Assembly: GCA_019096065.1 (NCBI GenBank)
Contig: JAGUCH010000009.1
Span: 196,001 to 260,000, forward strand
Reading direction: 5' to 3'
Source: Paracyclopina nana
Taxonomy: Eukaryota; Arthropoda; Copepoda; Cyclopoida; Cyclopettidae
DNA: 64,000 nt
Position 1 is the stretch's first letter. Each line of letters starts with the position of its first letter. Under the pieces are notes generated by a model. The model made no database searches, was not told where the DNA came from, and saw only the letters and a program-made list of their open reading frames with translations. A program made the position numbers and the translations under genes. Positions 45,964 through 55,905 of the stretch are shown piece by piece.

Positions 45964-46158
45964 TTAACCAGTTTGTTGATCTCTTCTTACCACTTTTGAA
46001 AAGTGTGTGGCGTGTGCATGTGATGAAACAGTTCGGCTATGTCTCTCGTCGCTTTCATTGATGTCGACGTCAGCTTGGTCATCTGCTGCAATCACCGTCC
46101 TCAACTGCTGCATCGACAACATGCTCAGCCCCTCGAGCACCTGCACAGGAACCATCAA
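45964..46158 (-). CDS. Possible 5' gag-region remnant
   Basis: On the strand where the LTR and primer-binding site read 5' to 3', the first long frame begins about 60 bp after the primer-binding site. It starts MMVPVQVLEGLSMLSMQQLR and stops after 64 codons. Position and G/C third-base use in the first half fit a short leader-proximal gag fragment, but no zinc knuckle or other retroviral-type motif is visible. It overlaps the plus-strand candidate exon ending at 46,204; only one is likely to be real. Confidence 0.25.
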   Translation of the reverse strand: MMVPVQVLEGLSMLSMQQLRTVIAADDQADVDINESDERHSRTVSSHAHATHFSKVVRRDQQTG

Positions 46159-46204
46159 GAAGTATTACGAAAAGCTCAAGGATGCCACCAGCGAGCGCAA
46201 AAAG
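46070..46204 (+). CDS. Candidate exon ending at GTGAGT
   Basis: After a possible acceptor (GTCGACGTCAG) the plus frame reads AWSSAAITVLNCCIDNMLSP and then TCTGTIKKYYEKLKDATSER, ending CGCAAAAA|GTGAGT. Nearly every codon from ATC ACC GTC onward ends in C or G, the strongest coding bias in the window. However, GAGCGCAAAAAG also occurs at the same distance from the neighbouring primer-binding site at 46,507-46,520. This end therefore belongs to the repeated retroelement leader, which suggests captured host exon sequence or a misleading frame. Confidence 0.35.
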
Positions 46205-46217
46205 TGAGTAACTCGGA

Positions 46218-46391
46218 CCCCACGTTGGGCGCCATGTTATCACAAGAAACATCGGTGAAGGCTCAGAGTTCATTTTCAATCGGTCGGTTTGAGCACAGAC
46301 TTTGTCTTGATTGCTTCATTTGAAATCTGTTGGTAAATTGTGATTCCCAATGAGGTTGCTTTTTGCAATAGGCGATACCAAGCGGAGAATA
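46218..46391 (-). mobile_element. LTR plus tRNA-Lys primer-binding site (unit X)
   Basis: The primer-binding site 46,218-46,234 (plus-strand CCCCACGTTGGGCGCCA) abuts TGTTATCACAAG, the inverse of an LTR ending in CA. The LTR body to about 46,391 is about 90% similar to 46,645-46,803. Beyond it, the minus strand reads ATGAAGGAAGAG, a purine-rich tract in the position of a polypurine tract. With primer-binding site on one side and purine tract on the other, this LTR may serve as 3' LTR of one unit and 5' LTR of the next. Confidence 0.55.
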
Positions 46392-46506
46392 CTCTTCCTT
46401 CATGGTAGCTGTTGAATCTTCAAAACAACAACATAAGACTTTAAAGCTACTTGATGTGAAACTCAGCTAACTGTAAGGGAGCGCAAAAAGACTGCAATTG
46501 AAATCC

Positions 46507-46520
46507 GATGTTGGGTGCCA
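46507..46520 (-). mobile_element. Variant primer-binding site (unit Z)
   Basis: GATGTTGGGTGCCA followed by TGATATAACA repeats the LTR/primer-binding-site junction with three changes. The preceding GAGCGCAAAAAG matches the leader of unit X at the same spacing. The adjoining LTR is of a different, unrecognised type. Confidence 0.45.
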
Positions 46521-46629
46521 TGATATAACAATAGTCAAAGAGCTTGGACACCTTTCAGCTGATACAAACACAGGCGTTGGATAGATGGCGCCTTTTCATT
46601 TAGTTTAATGAAAAATGAGTAATTAAGAT

Positions 46630-46803
46630 CCACGTTGGGCGCCATGTTATATAAAGAAACATCGCTGAAGGATCAGAGTTCATTTTCAATCAGTCGGTTT
46701 GAGCACAGACTTTACCTTATGGGCTTCTTTTGAAATCTGTTGGTGAATTGTGATTCCCAATGAGGTTGCTTTTTGCAAAAGGTGATACCAAGCGGAGAAT
46801 ACA
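46630..46803 (-). mobile_element. LTR plus tRNA-Lys primer-binding site (unit Y)
   Basis: Primer-binding site 46,630-46,644; LTR about 159 bp, TGTTATATAAAG...GAGAATACA on the plus strand, giving TG...CA ends. Unit spacing to X is 410 bp. The size and lack of pol sequence fit a terminal-repeat retrotransposon in miniature (TRIM) rather than a full element. Confidence 0.55.
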
Positions 46804-48185
46804 CTCTTTTAAAGTGGAAAGTTGAAACAGTGAACAGATTCCTTGTTAGGCTTCAAAGCAAAAGCTAATTACATGCGACTTGTTTCTGTCCTCACTCTGA
46901 CTTATTTGTAAATATGAGCCAACTATGCTCAAAAAGCAAATATTTCTCTCAAGTTATGAAATTTGCTTCTTCAGTGGTCAATTCAAATGACACAAAAATC
47001 CATGTTGTTTTGACAGCAAATGCATTTAGCCAATTTGATGCACTGAGCTGGGTAAACTAAGGCTTGCATTTTCTCCACTTTTTGCTCATTTCTTGACCTT
47101 GATCAACCAAAGTTGATCAAATATCTTGGCTTTTCCCAAATGGTGAATTGTGCTATTGAAAAATGGTCTTTTAATATTAGATGTCACTGATTTAACCAGT
47201 TTAGTGAAATGTTTGAAAAAAAAGGATTTAAAGTTATCAGGATTGGGCTCTTTTTGATTCTTTAAATAACAATTGTATTTGTCTTTTTTCAAGAATACTT
47301 TTAATCTAATGAAATAAATGTACTATTTAAAGTAGGCATCTAAAAAATGCTTGACTTATTTGCTGATCAATCACTCACTTAAGTCATTTGAAGCCTTAAA
47401 ATAGATGTCTCTTTTCGCTTACTTTTAAAAGGCTTTGTTGAAGTATTGATTGGAATCATACCTGTAAGAATGAGACAGCAATTACCTGTATTTTCATATA
47501 CTTGCTACAAAAATAATTGTTCAGTTAATTAGCTTACCCTAGCCAAAAGGTTGAAACCAATTTTACTTTAAGTCAGGAGAAAGCCATATTATTTAAATAT
47601 ACTTTCCAATTGATGTCAAATGACATGTTGTAAATAAAAAAAAAGATACATGTATCTTCTTCTAAGAGCGGTTGGTATTGATTTTATGTTATTTTTGTTG
47701 TGCACTGAATCAATTTAGTTTTTGCTGGTTTCAAATGTCAACTCTCAACTTTCAGCAAGGCCCAAAAATAGCTGTTTTGCACACTTACAGAGTGCTTGTT
47801 TTTGCCAGGACAGCAAAAGTCTAGCTAGAAAATATTCCAGCATTTTCATGTGATGTTCATCTACTTTGACGAGTCCAAATTATTCGTCAAAATTCAATGT
47901 TTAGCCTAAGACACTTTATAAGTAATGAAAGTAAGGAATGTAAGCATTGATTTGGCAAAATAACGCATCATAAACAAGTTATCGTAAAATAAAATTTGGT
48001 TGTTTTTATTCCATTTCAATTTCAGTTCACTCAAGTGAAATTGTGCAAGAGCTGAGCAAGATTCTTTGTGTGAAAGATTTACCTTGAAAACATGGCTGAA
48101 CATGGGTAGGGAAGGTAAAAATGTGAAAGCAGCTAGCGTACATGATAAGTGATGATGACAGTTTTAACGCATAACAGTGATTATA

Positions 48186-48250
48186 GAGGGCGCTGCTGAT
48201 GCTTTCTCTCAGCTTTTACAGACTTACTAAAAGCGCCCTCAAGAGAAAGC
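48186..48250. other. Interleaved inverted repeats (pseudoknot order)
   Basis: GAGGGCGCT (48,186-48,194) pairs with AGCGCCCTC (48,232-48,240), and GCTTTCTC (48,201-48,208) pairs with GAGAAAGC (48,243-48,250). The a-b-a'-b' order cannot form two nested hairpins but could form an H-type pseudoknot if transcribed. Confidence 0.5.
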
Positions 48251-48875
48251 AGATGAACTTCAAGGGTAAAATGTTGCCCACTTGAATTATTTACGTACTC
48301 TCATCATAATGGAGCAGGATTTTGAAAGCCTTCCTCACTCGAGAAGGCCATTAATTCAATGGATACCATAAATCTAGAGAAAAATTATTTTGTACAGCAT
48401 TTTTCATCTTTGTCATTTCCATAGCTGATTATTGTGAGCATTTCACACTTTGAAACAATATCTATGTGAGCCCCATGAATATGGAAAAATACTCAACATT
48501 CGCAATCTTGATCAGTCCTTTTACAATTTCAATTGCGTGAACTGAAATTGTAATGGCAATTTTACAATTTAAAAAACATTGAACAACGTTTTTTGCATAG
48601 TCATTCTAAAAATACTATTCTTATCAAAAATCATAAATGTCTGTTGAAACTGAAAATTCAAAATTTAGCGTGTTCAAGTACGTGAGGAAGAACAAACTAA
48701 ATTAAGTAACGACTTTTTTCCTGCACAAAGCAATGTTAATGTCCAGAGCTGAAATCAAATTATCTAAATTCAAACCAAGTCTCATTAAACATAAAATTGT
48801 GCTTGAAGTCTTTTCACGTCAAAAAAAATTTTCTGTTTACATAAGGCAGATGAGCATCGCACTACAGTTCTTCAT

Positions 48876-48941
48876 GGTATACTCTGGTATACACTCAAGT
48901 ATCTTGGTGCAAGGCCACCAGTATACCATAGTATATACCAG
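48876..48941. repeat. GGTATACTCTGGTATAC inverted repeat
   Basis: Left GGTATACTCTGGTATAC and right GTATACCATAGTATATACC pair with one or two mismatches around a 25-bp loop. Similar GGTATAC clusters occur at 14,567-14,612, 50,455-50,490 and 56,122-56,165. Confidence 0.5.
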
Positions 48942-50566
48942 CCGCAGCCTCTTGCAGTGGTATCAGAGGGCTTTTGTTCCCCTGATGCCACTAGTATAGT
49001 AGTCTAGCTCTTCTTTGATGCTAATGCTACCATGCATTGTGCCACAACAATGCACACTCACATTGTGAACTAGATGGTTGTTGACATATGGACGGCTTAA
49101 GCTATAACTAATCGTCCATTCAACCTGTTGTTCTTCACCAACCTCTACCAAAGCCTTCTTGACAAACTTGTTGAGACTCAGGAGATGGCTCATTAATTTT
49201 CCATCTGTTAGACCTCAATCCCCAAGCGATGTTCATCTACAGCAAAATGAACAGTTTACATTTTTTGTCGTGAAAAGACCTGAGTTACAATTTTGGAGTT
49301 AGTGAGTATTGATTTGAATTTTAATAATTTGGTCTCAGCTCTTGACATCGATGTTGCTTTCTAAAGGAAAATAGTTGATGTTAAATTAGTTTTTGCTTTC
49401 CTTCATTGACGAACATCCAAGAGTTGACTTTTTTAACACACTTTAACACAATAAGATAAAGAACTTCAATTTTTTTGTCATGGCAAATTTTTGAATGTGA
49501 AAGCGCCTAATTGTCACTTAACGCTAACTGAGTCTTGATTTGCATTTTGCCAACTCAATTTCAGTTGTTGGAAATGAAATTGGAAGGAAAAGGAAAATGA
49601 TTGTTAATGTTCAGATTTTCCCCTCTGTCCATGGATGAACATAGACAAGTGTGCTTTTTTTCCTTCTTGCCAATGCAGCTTGCGTGCAATAGCAATGCAC
49701 ATGTGTTTATTGCCTCACTTATTCTTAAGCCTGTTGACACTGTGGCTTAGCTATGACGTCACACCACTTACGCTTATATTTTCACCAAAAAAACCTAAAG
49801 GATTAATTACAAAAATTACTAGCCTCAACTCCTTAAAGTATATGTTGGCAGCCAAATCATATCAAAAACAGCCCAATTGAAATGTTTTAAAGTTGTGTTT
49901 TACAGCAAAAAAGTCAGTTTTCAGCTGCTTCAAATCAATGCTCAAAATATGTGAAAGCTTCTAAGAAAAGCCAAATTTGTCATCATGAGTCAATGGAAGA
50001 TCCCTAAAAATAGCCAAATTCTTCCCCAAAAATGCCAAATTTCCTTGGCGCCATTTTGCATGCTGAGAGGAAGTTTTTGGCCAATGATGCATCCCACCTT
50101 GAAACTTTTCTAATTTTGGCCTAGATTGGCAAAGATAATAATGGTGAAATCCACGTTTTTTTCTGGTCGGGATTTTGCAAGATTTTCCGGTCGGGATGCA
50201 TTAAGCAGAAATCATGACTGAGCATTTTTCCCTGCCCAAAAACAAAATTGTATTCATTTGCCACAAAAAAATGAAACTGAAATTTTCTCCAAAAAAATCA
50301 AACTCTTTTTTCCCCAATTAAAAATGAACCTAAAATTTTACCTACGAAAATAGCTATTTTTACAGCTGAATTTTCAATAGAAATCATTCCAAATTAATTT
50401 TGAAAACAATAAATAATAACTATTGTTATTTCTACTTTTGAGTTACATATGGGGTGGTACATATGGTATACTATTATATACCATTATTGACCTTGCTCAA
50501 TTATGCATAAGATAACAGAGTATAACATCTCGCATTCCAGAATCTATGCAGTGGCCACTGCATTAG

Positions 50567-51476
50567 GCCCCGTTCATCTGCCTTTTATTACTTTTTGTTA
50601 ACTAATTTTCGCTTTTTTCTTGTATTCACTCATTTATTAAGTGAGATGAAAAAATTGATTTTATTGTCATTTTTTGAGGTTTTTTATTAATCTTGTGGTA
50701 TAATTTATCTTTAAAAGTTTGAAAAAAGAATAATTTGAAAAAGTTTATATTTTTTTAATCAGGCTCTTTCTAGGCCTAGTTCACCTGCTCCATAAACGGA
50801 ATTTGCAACGCATTTACGATATTTCATATGATTCGATATCCGTGCCAAATATTGCCAAAAAAAGCAAATTCAATCCAATTTCTTTTGACATTTTCACATT
50901 TCTTTACCAAAAACTGGCTTGAACATACAATAAGACATAATCCTATCGTGCTTTCAAGCAATGTCCAATTATTTGCCACATCGATATCAGTCCAAATATT
51001 AAAGCATGTTTTCAGCTGAACGCAGCCTATTAAAAAAATGCAAGTGCTCTTAAGACATTCGTTATTTCGGCATACCATTGCTCAAAAAAAGCAAATTCAG
51101 TCCAATTTATATCAACATTTTCACATTTCTTTACCAAAAACTGGCTTGAACATACAATTTGACATAATCCTATCGTTCTTTCAAGCAATGTCCACTTATT
51201 TGCCACATCAATATGAGTCCAAATATTAAAGCATGTTTGCAGCTGAACGCAGCTAATCAAAAAAATTCAAGTGCTCTTAAGACATTCGTTATTTGGGCAT
51301 ACCATTGCTCAAAAAAAGCAAATTCAGTCCAATTTATATCGACATTTTCACATTTCTTTACCCAAAATTGGCTTGAACATACAATATGACATAATCCTAT
51401 CGTGCTTTCAAGCAATGTCCACTTATTTGCCACATCGATATCAGTTCAAAATAAGAAGCAGATGAGAGGAGCCTTG
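50567..51476 (+). mobile_element. GTTCATCTG elements in tandem, about 228 bp period
   Basis: A lone left end AGGCCCCGTTCATCTGCC opens the region. From 50,773 (TAGGCCTAGTTCACCTGC) three near-identical units follow, sharing AAGCAAATTCAGTCCAATTT, ACTGGCTTGAACATACAAT and CAGCTGAACGCAGC (51,013 and 51,240). The last ends AGCAGATGAGAGGAGCC. The units are more alike than scattered copies, so the array grew by recent duplication. Confidence 0.8.
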
Positions 51477-51624
51477 TACTCCACTCCTACTTCACATGAA
51501 CTGGTCATCACATTTTAAGGCTGATGTTGTTGGCTTTCCAGTAGGGGATCTTGTAGGGCTTCTTCGACTCTGGAATCAATGTGGTATACAGTTGGTACAC
51601 TAAACTGGCATAGAGTGAAGCAAG

Positions 51625-51900
51625 ATGGTAAATATTCATCCTTTGGAGGCCAGGGGGAGTGATTCTTTTGGTGCAACAACCAACAGCAAAGGCAGAAACC
51701 CAAAGTTGAAGAAAAAGCAGGCCAGCATCATAGGCAACATTCTAGGGCCTGCTTTTGAGCCTACCACCACACAATTACCTCCATCTTCTTCTCATCCTCT
51801 CTTCTTGGTGGATGATCTCCTTCAGCTGGAAGCAATCATAGAGTATTACATAATCATTACCATAACAAGCTCCTCAGTGTGCTCTGCAGAGGCATGTTTA
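51625..51900 (+). CDS. Candidate coding exon with Kozak-like ATG
   Basis: GCAAGATGG gives a good start context. The frame reads MVNIHPLEARGSDSFGATTN, SKGRNPKLKKKQASIIGNIL, GPAFEPTTTQLPPSSSHPLF and LVDDLLQLEAIIEYYI, with balanced codon use. A basic patch (residues 22-32), a Pro/Ser-rich linker and an acidic helical end are visible. The frame continues to 51,966, but its last 20 codons (FFYLDTLFYLDTIF) come from the adjoining 57-bp array. A donor inside 51,840-51,900 was not identified. The product is unknown. Confidence 0.4.
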
Positions 51901-51924
51901 AGCCTGGAGTGTCTTCAGAGCTTC

Positions 51925-53010
51925 TTTTACCTAGACACTCTTTTTTACTTAGACACCATATTTTAATAGCTTTGTTTTAACTTGGAAACTTTTGTGAGCT
52001 TTTTTACTTAGACACTATTTTAACAGCTTTTTTTAAACTTGGAAACTTTGGTGAGCTTTTTAACTTAGACACTATTTTAACAGCTTTTTTTAAACTTGGA
52101 AACTTTTGTGAGCCTTTTTAACTTTGACACTTTATTTTAACAGCTTTTTTTAACTTGCAAACTTTTGTGAGCTTTTTTACTTAGACACTAGTTTAACAGC
52201 TTTTTTTAAACTTGGAAATTTTTGTGAGCTTTTTTACTTAGACACTTTATTTTAACAGCTTTTTTTAAACTTGGAAACTTTGGTAAGCTTTTTTACTTAG
52301 ACACTATTTTAATAGCTTTTTTTAAACTTGGTTGCTTTGGTGAGCTTTTTTACTTAGACACTATTTTAACAGCTTTTTTTAAACTTGGAAACTTTTGTGA
52401 GCCTTTTTACTTAGACACTATTTTAATAGCTTTTTTTAAACTTGGAAGCTTTGGTGAGCTTTTTTACTTAGACACTATTTTAACAGCTTTTTTTAAACTT
52501 GGAAACTTTTGTGAGCTTTTTTACTTAGACACTAGTTTGACAGCTTTTTTTAACTTGGACACTTTTAGAGAGCTTTTTTAACTTAGACAATTTTTTGAGA
52601 GTTTTTTTGACTTATTCACACTATTTTGTGAGATTTTTTTATTAAAAACATTACTTTGAGATTGTTTTTTTACTAAGACATTAGTTAGTGAGCTTTTTTA
52701 TTATGACACTCTCTTCTCAAAGTTTTTTTTAACCAACACACAACACTTTCTTAAAAGAGCTTTTGGTCAAAGTTTTTGTTAGCCAACTCACTACACTGCC
52801 TTAAAAGAGCTTTTAAGGCACTATTTGAGATGTTTTTTTTAACTTTAACACTTTGCTTTTTTACATGACACATGTTTTGGGGCATTTTTTTAGTTTAGGC
52901 ACTCTAAATAGAGTTTTTAAGTTTATGACACTATACTTGGATGCTAGACACTCCCTTAAGAGCTTTTTTGATTTAACCACTCTTATCTTCTAAGCTTTTC
53001 TTGTAATAAA
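51925..53010. repeat. Tandem array, 57-59 bp unit, decaying rightward
   Basis: Unit GAGCTTTTTTACTTAGACAC, TATTTTAACAGCTTTTTTTA, AACTTGGAAACTTTTGT. About ten good copies lie up to 52,560 (GTGAGC at 51,994, 52,051, 52,108, 52,167), then progressively worse copies lie up to about 53,010. The one-sided decay suggests that homogenisation acts mainly on the left part. Confidence 0.85.
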
Positions 53011-53827
53011 TACACTTTAAACTGAGCCTTTAAACCCTCCTCTTTTTTCATTGAATTTGAGTGGGCAATCTTTCTTTTAAATAGTTACTCAGACACTTTC
53101 TTCTGATATGAAACTCTTTTTGGTTCCTAATTTTAGCCTCTTTTTCATTACTTTTTTTGGTCAGAGAAGTGTCTAAGAAAAAAAGCATAACAAAAATGTC
53201 TTTCCAAGAGCGGAACAAAGCTGTCTTAAAACTTCTAAAAGAAAAAAAGTGAATTTTCTTATAAAAAAATACTTCTTTTAAAGTAAGTGTGAAAAGCATC
53301 AAGGTTTGAGCTGAAGTTGTCTAGGTTAAAATTTGTGGCAGGTTCTCAGATGAATTCAGGTTTCTCTCTCTTTCTCTTGCAGGTATGTATTAAAATTGTT
53401 TCAAACGCTAGTGAGGAGAGACCACCACAGCCCATGATGATGATATTGAGAGGAGCACCAGCTCCTTTGAAGATTTGAGTATTAAGAGAAACTTTTGGAG
53501 AAGTGAAAGCCTACTTTCCACCATGCTAAAATAAGAGAGCCAGCTAAGAAAGAGTCCCCATTGAAAGAAGTCCCTTGATTGATGGATTTGAAATTTATAA
53601 GTGAAAGCAGGAGGACAAAAATAATGGCACATAGTAAGGCTTACTATTAATTAAGGGAGGTTGTTGGGAAAGGGGCACTAAAAAAGTGTAACCTAGCATA
53701 ATGACCCAATTTCCACCAAGTTTTGTCTCATTGCTGTTAAGCTGTTGTCTGTGTGTATATAAAGCTAGCTAGGGAAAGCAGCTGTCTATTTGTATGGCTC
53801 AAGCCTCGTTCATCTAAGTCCTTTGTT
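53011..53827. other. Stretch with no firm gene
   Basis: Minus frames 53,048-53,302 and 53,408-53,632 are open, but Lys/Phe-rich or hydrophobic and without splice fit. A CTCTCTCTTTCTCTTGCAG polypyrimidine-AG at about 53,382 is the best acceptor in the region, but no clear frame follows it. Confidence 0.35.
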
Positions 53828-53971
53828 ATGTCGACAAAAGTTATTTTTAATGTCGATGATGGCAAATTTAATAAGAGTCACTTGTCGTTGAAAGACGTTA
53901 ATGCATGTCTAAAAAGCAATGGAAAGCCAAAAAAATCCCTACTGAGACGTGATGTCCAGCTTCCAATTTGA
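53828..53971 (+). CDS. Small candidate ORF (47 codons)
   Basis: An ATG begins MSTKVIFNVDDGKFNKSHLS, continues LKDVNACLKSNGKPKKSLLR and ends RDVQLPI at a TGA. It is lysine-rich with a hydrophobic/acidic start and no internal repeat. The minus strand over 53,878-54,192 is also open. Just upstream is CGTTCATCTAAG, an end motif of the dispersed elements. It is unknown and could be random. Confidence 0.25.
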   Translation: MSTKVIFNVDDGKFNKSHLSLKDVNACLKSNGKPKKSLLRRDVQLPI

Positions 53972-54091
53972 TTTTCAGTCCCAATCAATGAGATTGGTAA
54001 AGTGAGTAAAGCGACAAGATTTGTCGCTGTCTCATTTTGGAACATTGAATGCGCTGAATGTTTTCTGCAGCTGAGCTGTCGACAAAATTGG

Positions 54092-54370
54092 TTAGGTTGA
54101 ACATAGATGAACAAGCCCTTTGCCAGCTGCTTGAGGGGTGACAACGACAATGATGCCAGGCAAATTAATTCTTTGAATTGAGACACAGACATCTATGCTG
54201 GTATATGGCTCACTTTCTGCTTGCTTTCTGCAGATAAACTGTGGAGTTGACTTTTCTCCGCAGACAACGACAAGCAGCAAGACAAATGGTTGCCTACCAT
54301 TTGTCTGCTCTTGCCATGGAGCAAGACATTTAGAGTCTAGCGATTGAGCACATTTTTGCCCAATCCACAA
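54092..54370 (-). CDS. Candidate ORF, 92 codons
   Basis: It starts MWIGQKCAQSLDSKCLAPWQ, followed by a hydrophobic block RQPFVLLLVVVCGEK (residues 27-41), a Cys-containing polar part and a second hydrophobic block NLPGIIVVVTPQA near residue 71. It ends at a TAA. The last codons overlap a GTTCATCTATG element-end motif. Amino-acid use is ordinary and six cysteines are present. No splice sites were identified and the product is unknown. Confidence 0.3.
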   Translation of the reverse strand: MWIGQKCAQSLDSKCLAPWQEQTNGRQPFVLLLVVVCGEKSTPQFICRKQAESEPYTSIDVCVSIQRINLPGIIVVVTPQAAGKGLVHLCST

Positions 54371-54373
54371 ATT

Positions 54374-54534
54374 ATGGCCATAAATACGCTGAGAACTGAG
54401 GAGAGAGTCCCATTTTATCGACAGCTCAGCTCCAGATGCAAAAAGCGCCTTCTATGTTCAGCGATGAGACAAGGGAAAATCTCGTCGTTTTTCCCATTGC
54501 ACCAATTTCATTATTGCGGACTGATAATCAAATT
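54374..54534 (+). CDS. Candidate exon ending at GTGAGT
   Basis: An ATG at 54,374 reads MAINTLRTEERVPFYRQLSS, RCKKRLLCSAMRQGKISSFF, then HQFHYCGLIIK and a donor AAATT|GTGAGT (phase 2). Basic, with four cysteines. It begins just beyond the start of the minus-strand candidate at 54,370, so the two would be divergently arranged. The product is unknown. Confidence 0.3.
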
Positions 54535-54884
54535 GTGAGTTGGACATGCAGTCTCATTTAAGATTTGTTTGGCTGTTAATTGCTCTCTGTTCTTTCGAAG
54601 GTCGCTTTTAGCGTATATTACTCATTTGCTAGATTTAATTTTGCCTTTTATTAAAACTGTACAAATAAGCCTCAAGCTTCAAAAGAACTTCATTGGGTGA
54701 TTTATGTTTGAAATTGTGCACTAATTCACTCCAACTTCAAATTTGACTCATTGGCCCCATGGGACCGATGAAGACAATAGACATGCCTACATAATTCCTT
54801 CCTCGTACTTCTTTTTAGACATTAGAGCCCCTCAGGGAACTCAATTGCACCTCTCTCCTATTTACTTCTATAGAAATGACTATT

Positions 54885-55106
54885 CTAGTATATGAAATTA
54901 GAAAGCAGCAGCCTCAACAGCAAATGCCACCACCTTATGAAAATTAATGAGTCAGCAGCCTCCAAAGATGGATTATGGGCAGAACTTGTTGATCCATCAG
55001 TGGCCGCCATTTTGAGGCCACTCTGAGGCCGCTGGAGGCCATCATCCATCAGGTTGGCACTTGCTTCCAGTGCCAAATCAGGGCTGATTATGATGCTGTT
55101 CATCAC
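54885..55106 (-). CDS. Candidate exon or small ORF
   Basis: The minus frame starts MMNSIIISPDLALEASANLM, DDGLQRPQSGLKMAATDGST, SSAHNPSLEAADSLIFIR. At ATAAG|GTGGTG there is a possible donor; otherwise it continues through a Leu-rich tail to a stop. The plus strand has its own 44-codon frame (54,892-55,026, MKLESSSLNSKCHHLMKINE) over the same bases. The minus reading is longer and has the better donor. The family is unknown. Confidence 0.35.
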   Translation of the reverse strand: MMNSIIISPDLALEASANLMDDGLQRPQSGLKMAATDGSTSSAHNPSLEAADSLIFIRWWHLLLRLLLSNFIY

Positions 55107-55122
55107 TTTTTGGCAATTTCAG

Positions 55123-55213
55123 CCAGGCTGCAAGTAGCGTTTCATCTGAGGCTGCTGCGGAGGCTGAGGCCGCGTGGAGGTCGCCTAGTAAGGCGTGCGA
55201 ACTAGGAGAAATG
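55123..55213 (+). CDS. Candidate internal exon, 91 bp, both splice sites present
   Basis: The acceptor TTTTTGGCAATTTCAG is followed by one base and 30 codons: QAASSVSSEAAAEAEAAWRS and PSKACELGEM, ending ATG|GTGAGA. Phase 2 in, phase 0 out. Ala/Glu-rich and probably helical. The donor at 36,894 has matching phase, but 18 kb and a minus-strand candidate lie between, so no link is claimed. GAGGCTG repetition means other frames also look open. Confidence 0.4.
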
Positions 55214-55250
55214 GTGAGAGAGGCCGCCGGATGCTGCTAGCTCTAGTCGA

Positions 55251-55289
55251 AGCAGCCTCAGCCTCGAAAAGGCTGAGGCCGAGGCTGCT
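55251..55289. other. GC-rich hairpin AGCAGCCTC / GAGGCTGCT
   Basis: AGCAGCCTCAGCCTC pairs with GAGGCCGAGGCTGCT with one mismatch around a GAAAAGGCT loop. It lies in the GC islet 55,140-55,300, whose GAGGCTG and CAGCCTC motifs occur on both strands. Confidence 0.6.
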
Positions 55290-55479
55290 GTCCTCCTCCA
55301 CACCTTAGTTTAGTTGACGACTGAGGCCTGGCCTCGAACTACTATGCAAGTGTGAAATAGCCTCCATTGTGAACAAGTTCCACATGTCAGCAGTTTGGAG
55401 CTAGTGGAGAAGAAACTAGGAAACTAGTAACAGTTGTTGCTCTTTTGTCGAGAGATTGATCACTTTGAGGGAAAAACAA

Positions 55480-55905
55480 CGGGGCTGACTTTCAGTTTTG
55501 AGCAAAAGATTTCGAAAGTGAGCCAAAGGAGTGGCTGCGTTTTTTGTGCAAGCGAAGCCAAGTGACGATGAAAGCCTTTTCTAAGCTGAAGCATCATTTG
55601 AAAGCCGTTTAATTTGAGCATTGAACGTAGTTCACAAAATGTGGTGAAAGCACGATGCTTGATCATGAAGTGAAAGCAATGCAAATATAGCATACTTAAT
55701 TTGTATTAACTGTGGTTATTATGAACAGTATTTCTTCGTATTATCAAAACTGCACTTTCTGGTACATTTCAGCCATGATTTCTATTGCAAATAGTCATCG
55801 CTTTGAAAAAACAACCAGTCTGAAATTCAGTTTTGAGCAAAAGATTTCAAAAGTGGCCTTGCAGAGCGGGGCTGTTATTTTTGCAAGTGATTACAAATGA
55901 CGCCA
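55480..55905. repeat. Direct duplication of about 95 bp
   Basis: TTCAGTTTTGAGCAAAAGAT followed by TTCrAAAGTG and, about 40 bp on, GCAAG..GA and GACGnnnAAAGCCTTT occurs at about 55,490 and about 55,827. The tail TTACAAATGACGCCAAAAGC is related to motifs at 44,630, 56,010 and the 20.5-21.3 kb array. The minus frame 55,460-55,693 covers the first copy and is not taken as a gene. Confidence 0.6.

Larger units (their letters stand above)
46810..50566. other. Long stretch with few repeats and no supported gene
   Basis: AT-rich, with lone GATGTTCATCTAC motifs (47,853; 49,228), a nested inverted repeat (48,186-48,250) and a GGTATAC hairpin (48,876-48,941). Open frames of 60-90 codons (47,086; 48,733; 48,963; 49,635) lack splice support. 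The minus frame 48,963-49,193 has normal composition (KALVEVGEEQQVEWTISYSL) but ends inside the hairpin. Confidence 0.4.

Noticed and set aside
50824-51465. Several similar 62-84 codon frames on both strands
   Set aside because: They repeat with the 228-bp period of the transposon array and exist on both strands; similarity between them reflects DNA duplication, not protein conservation.
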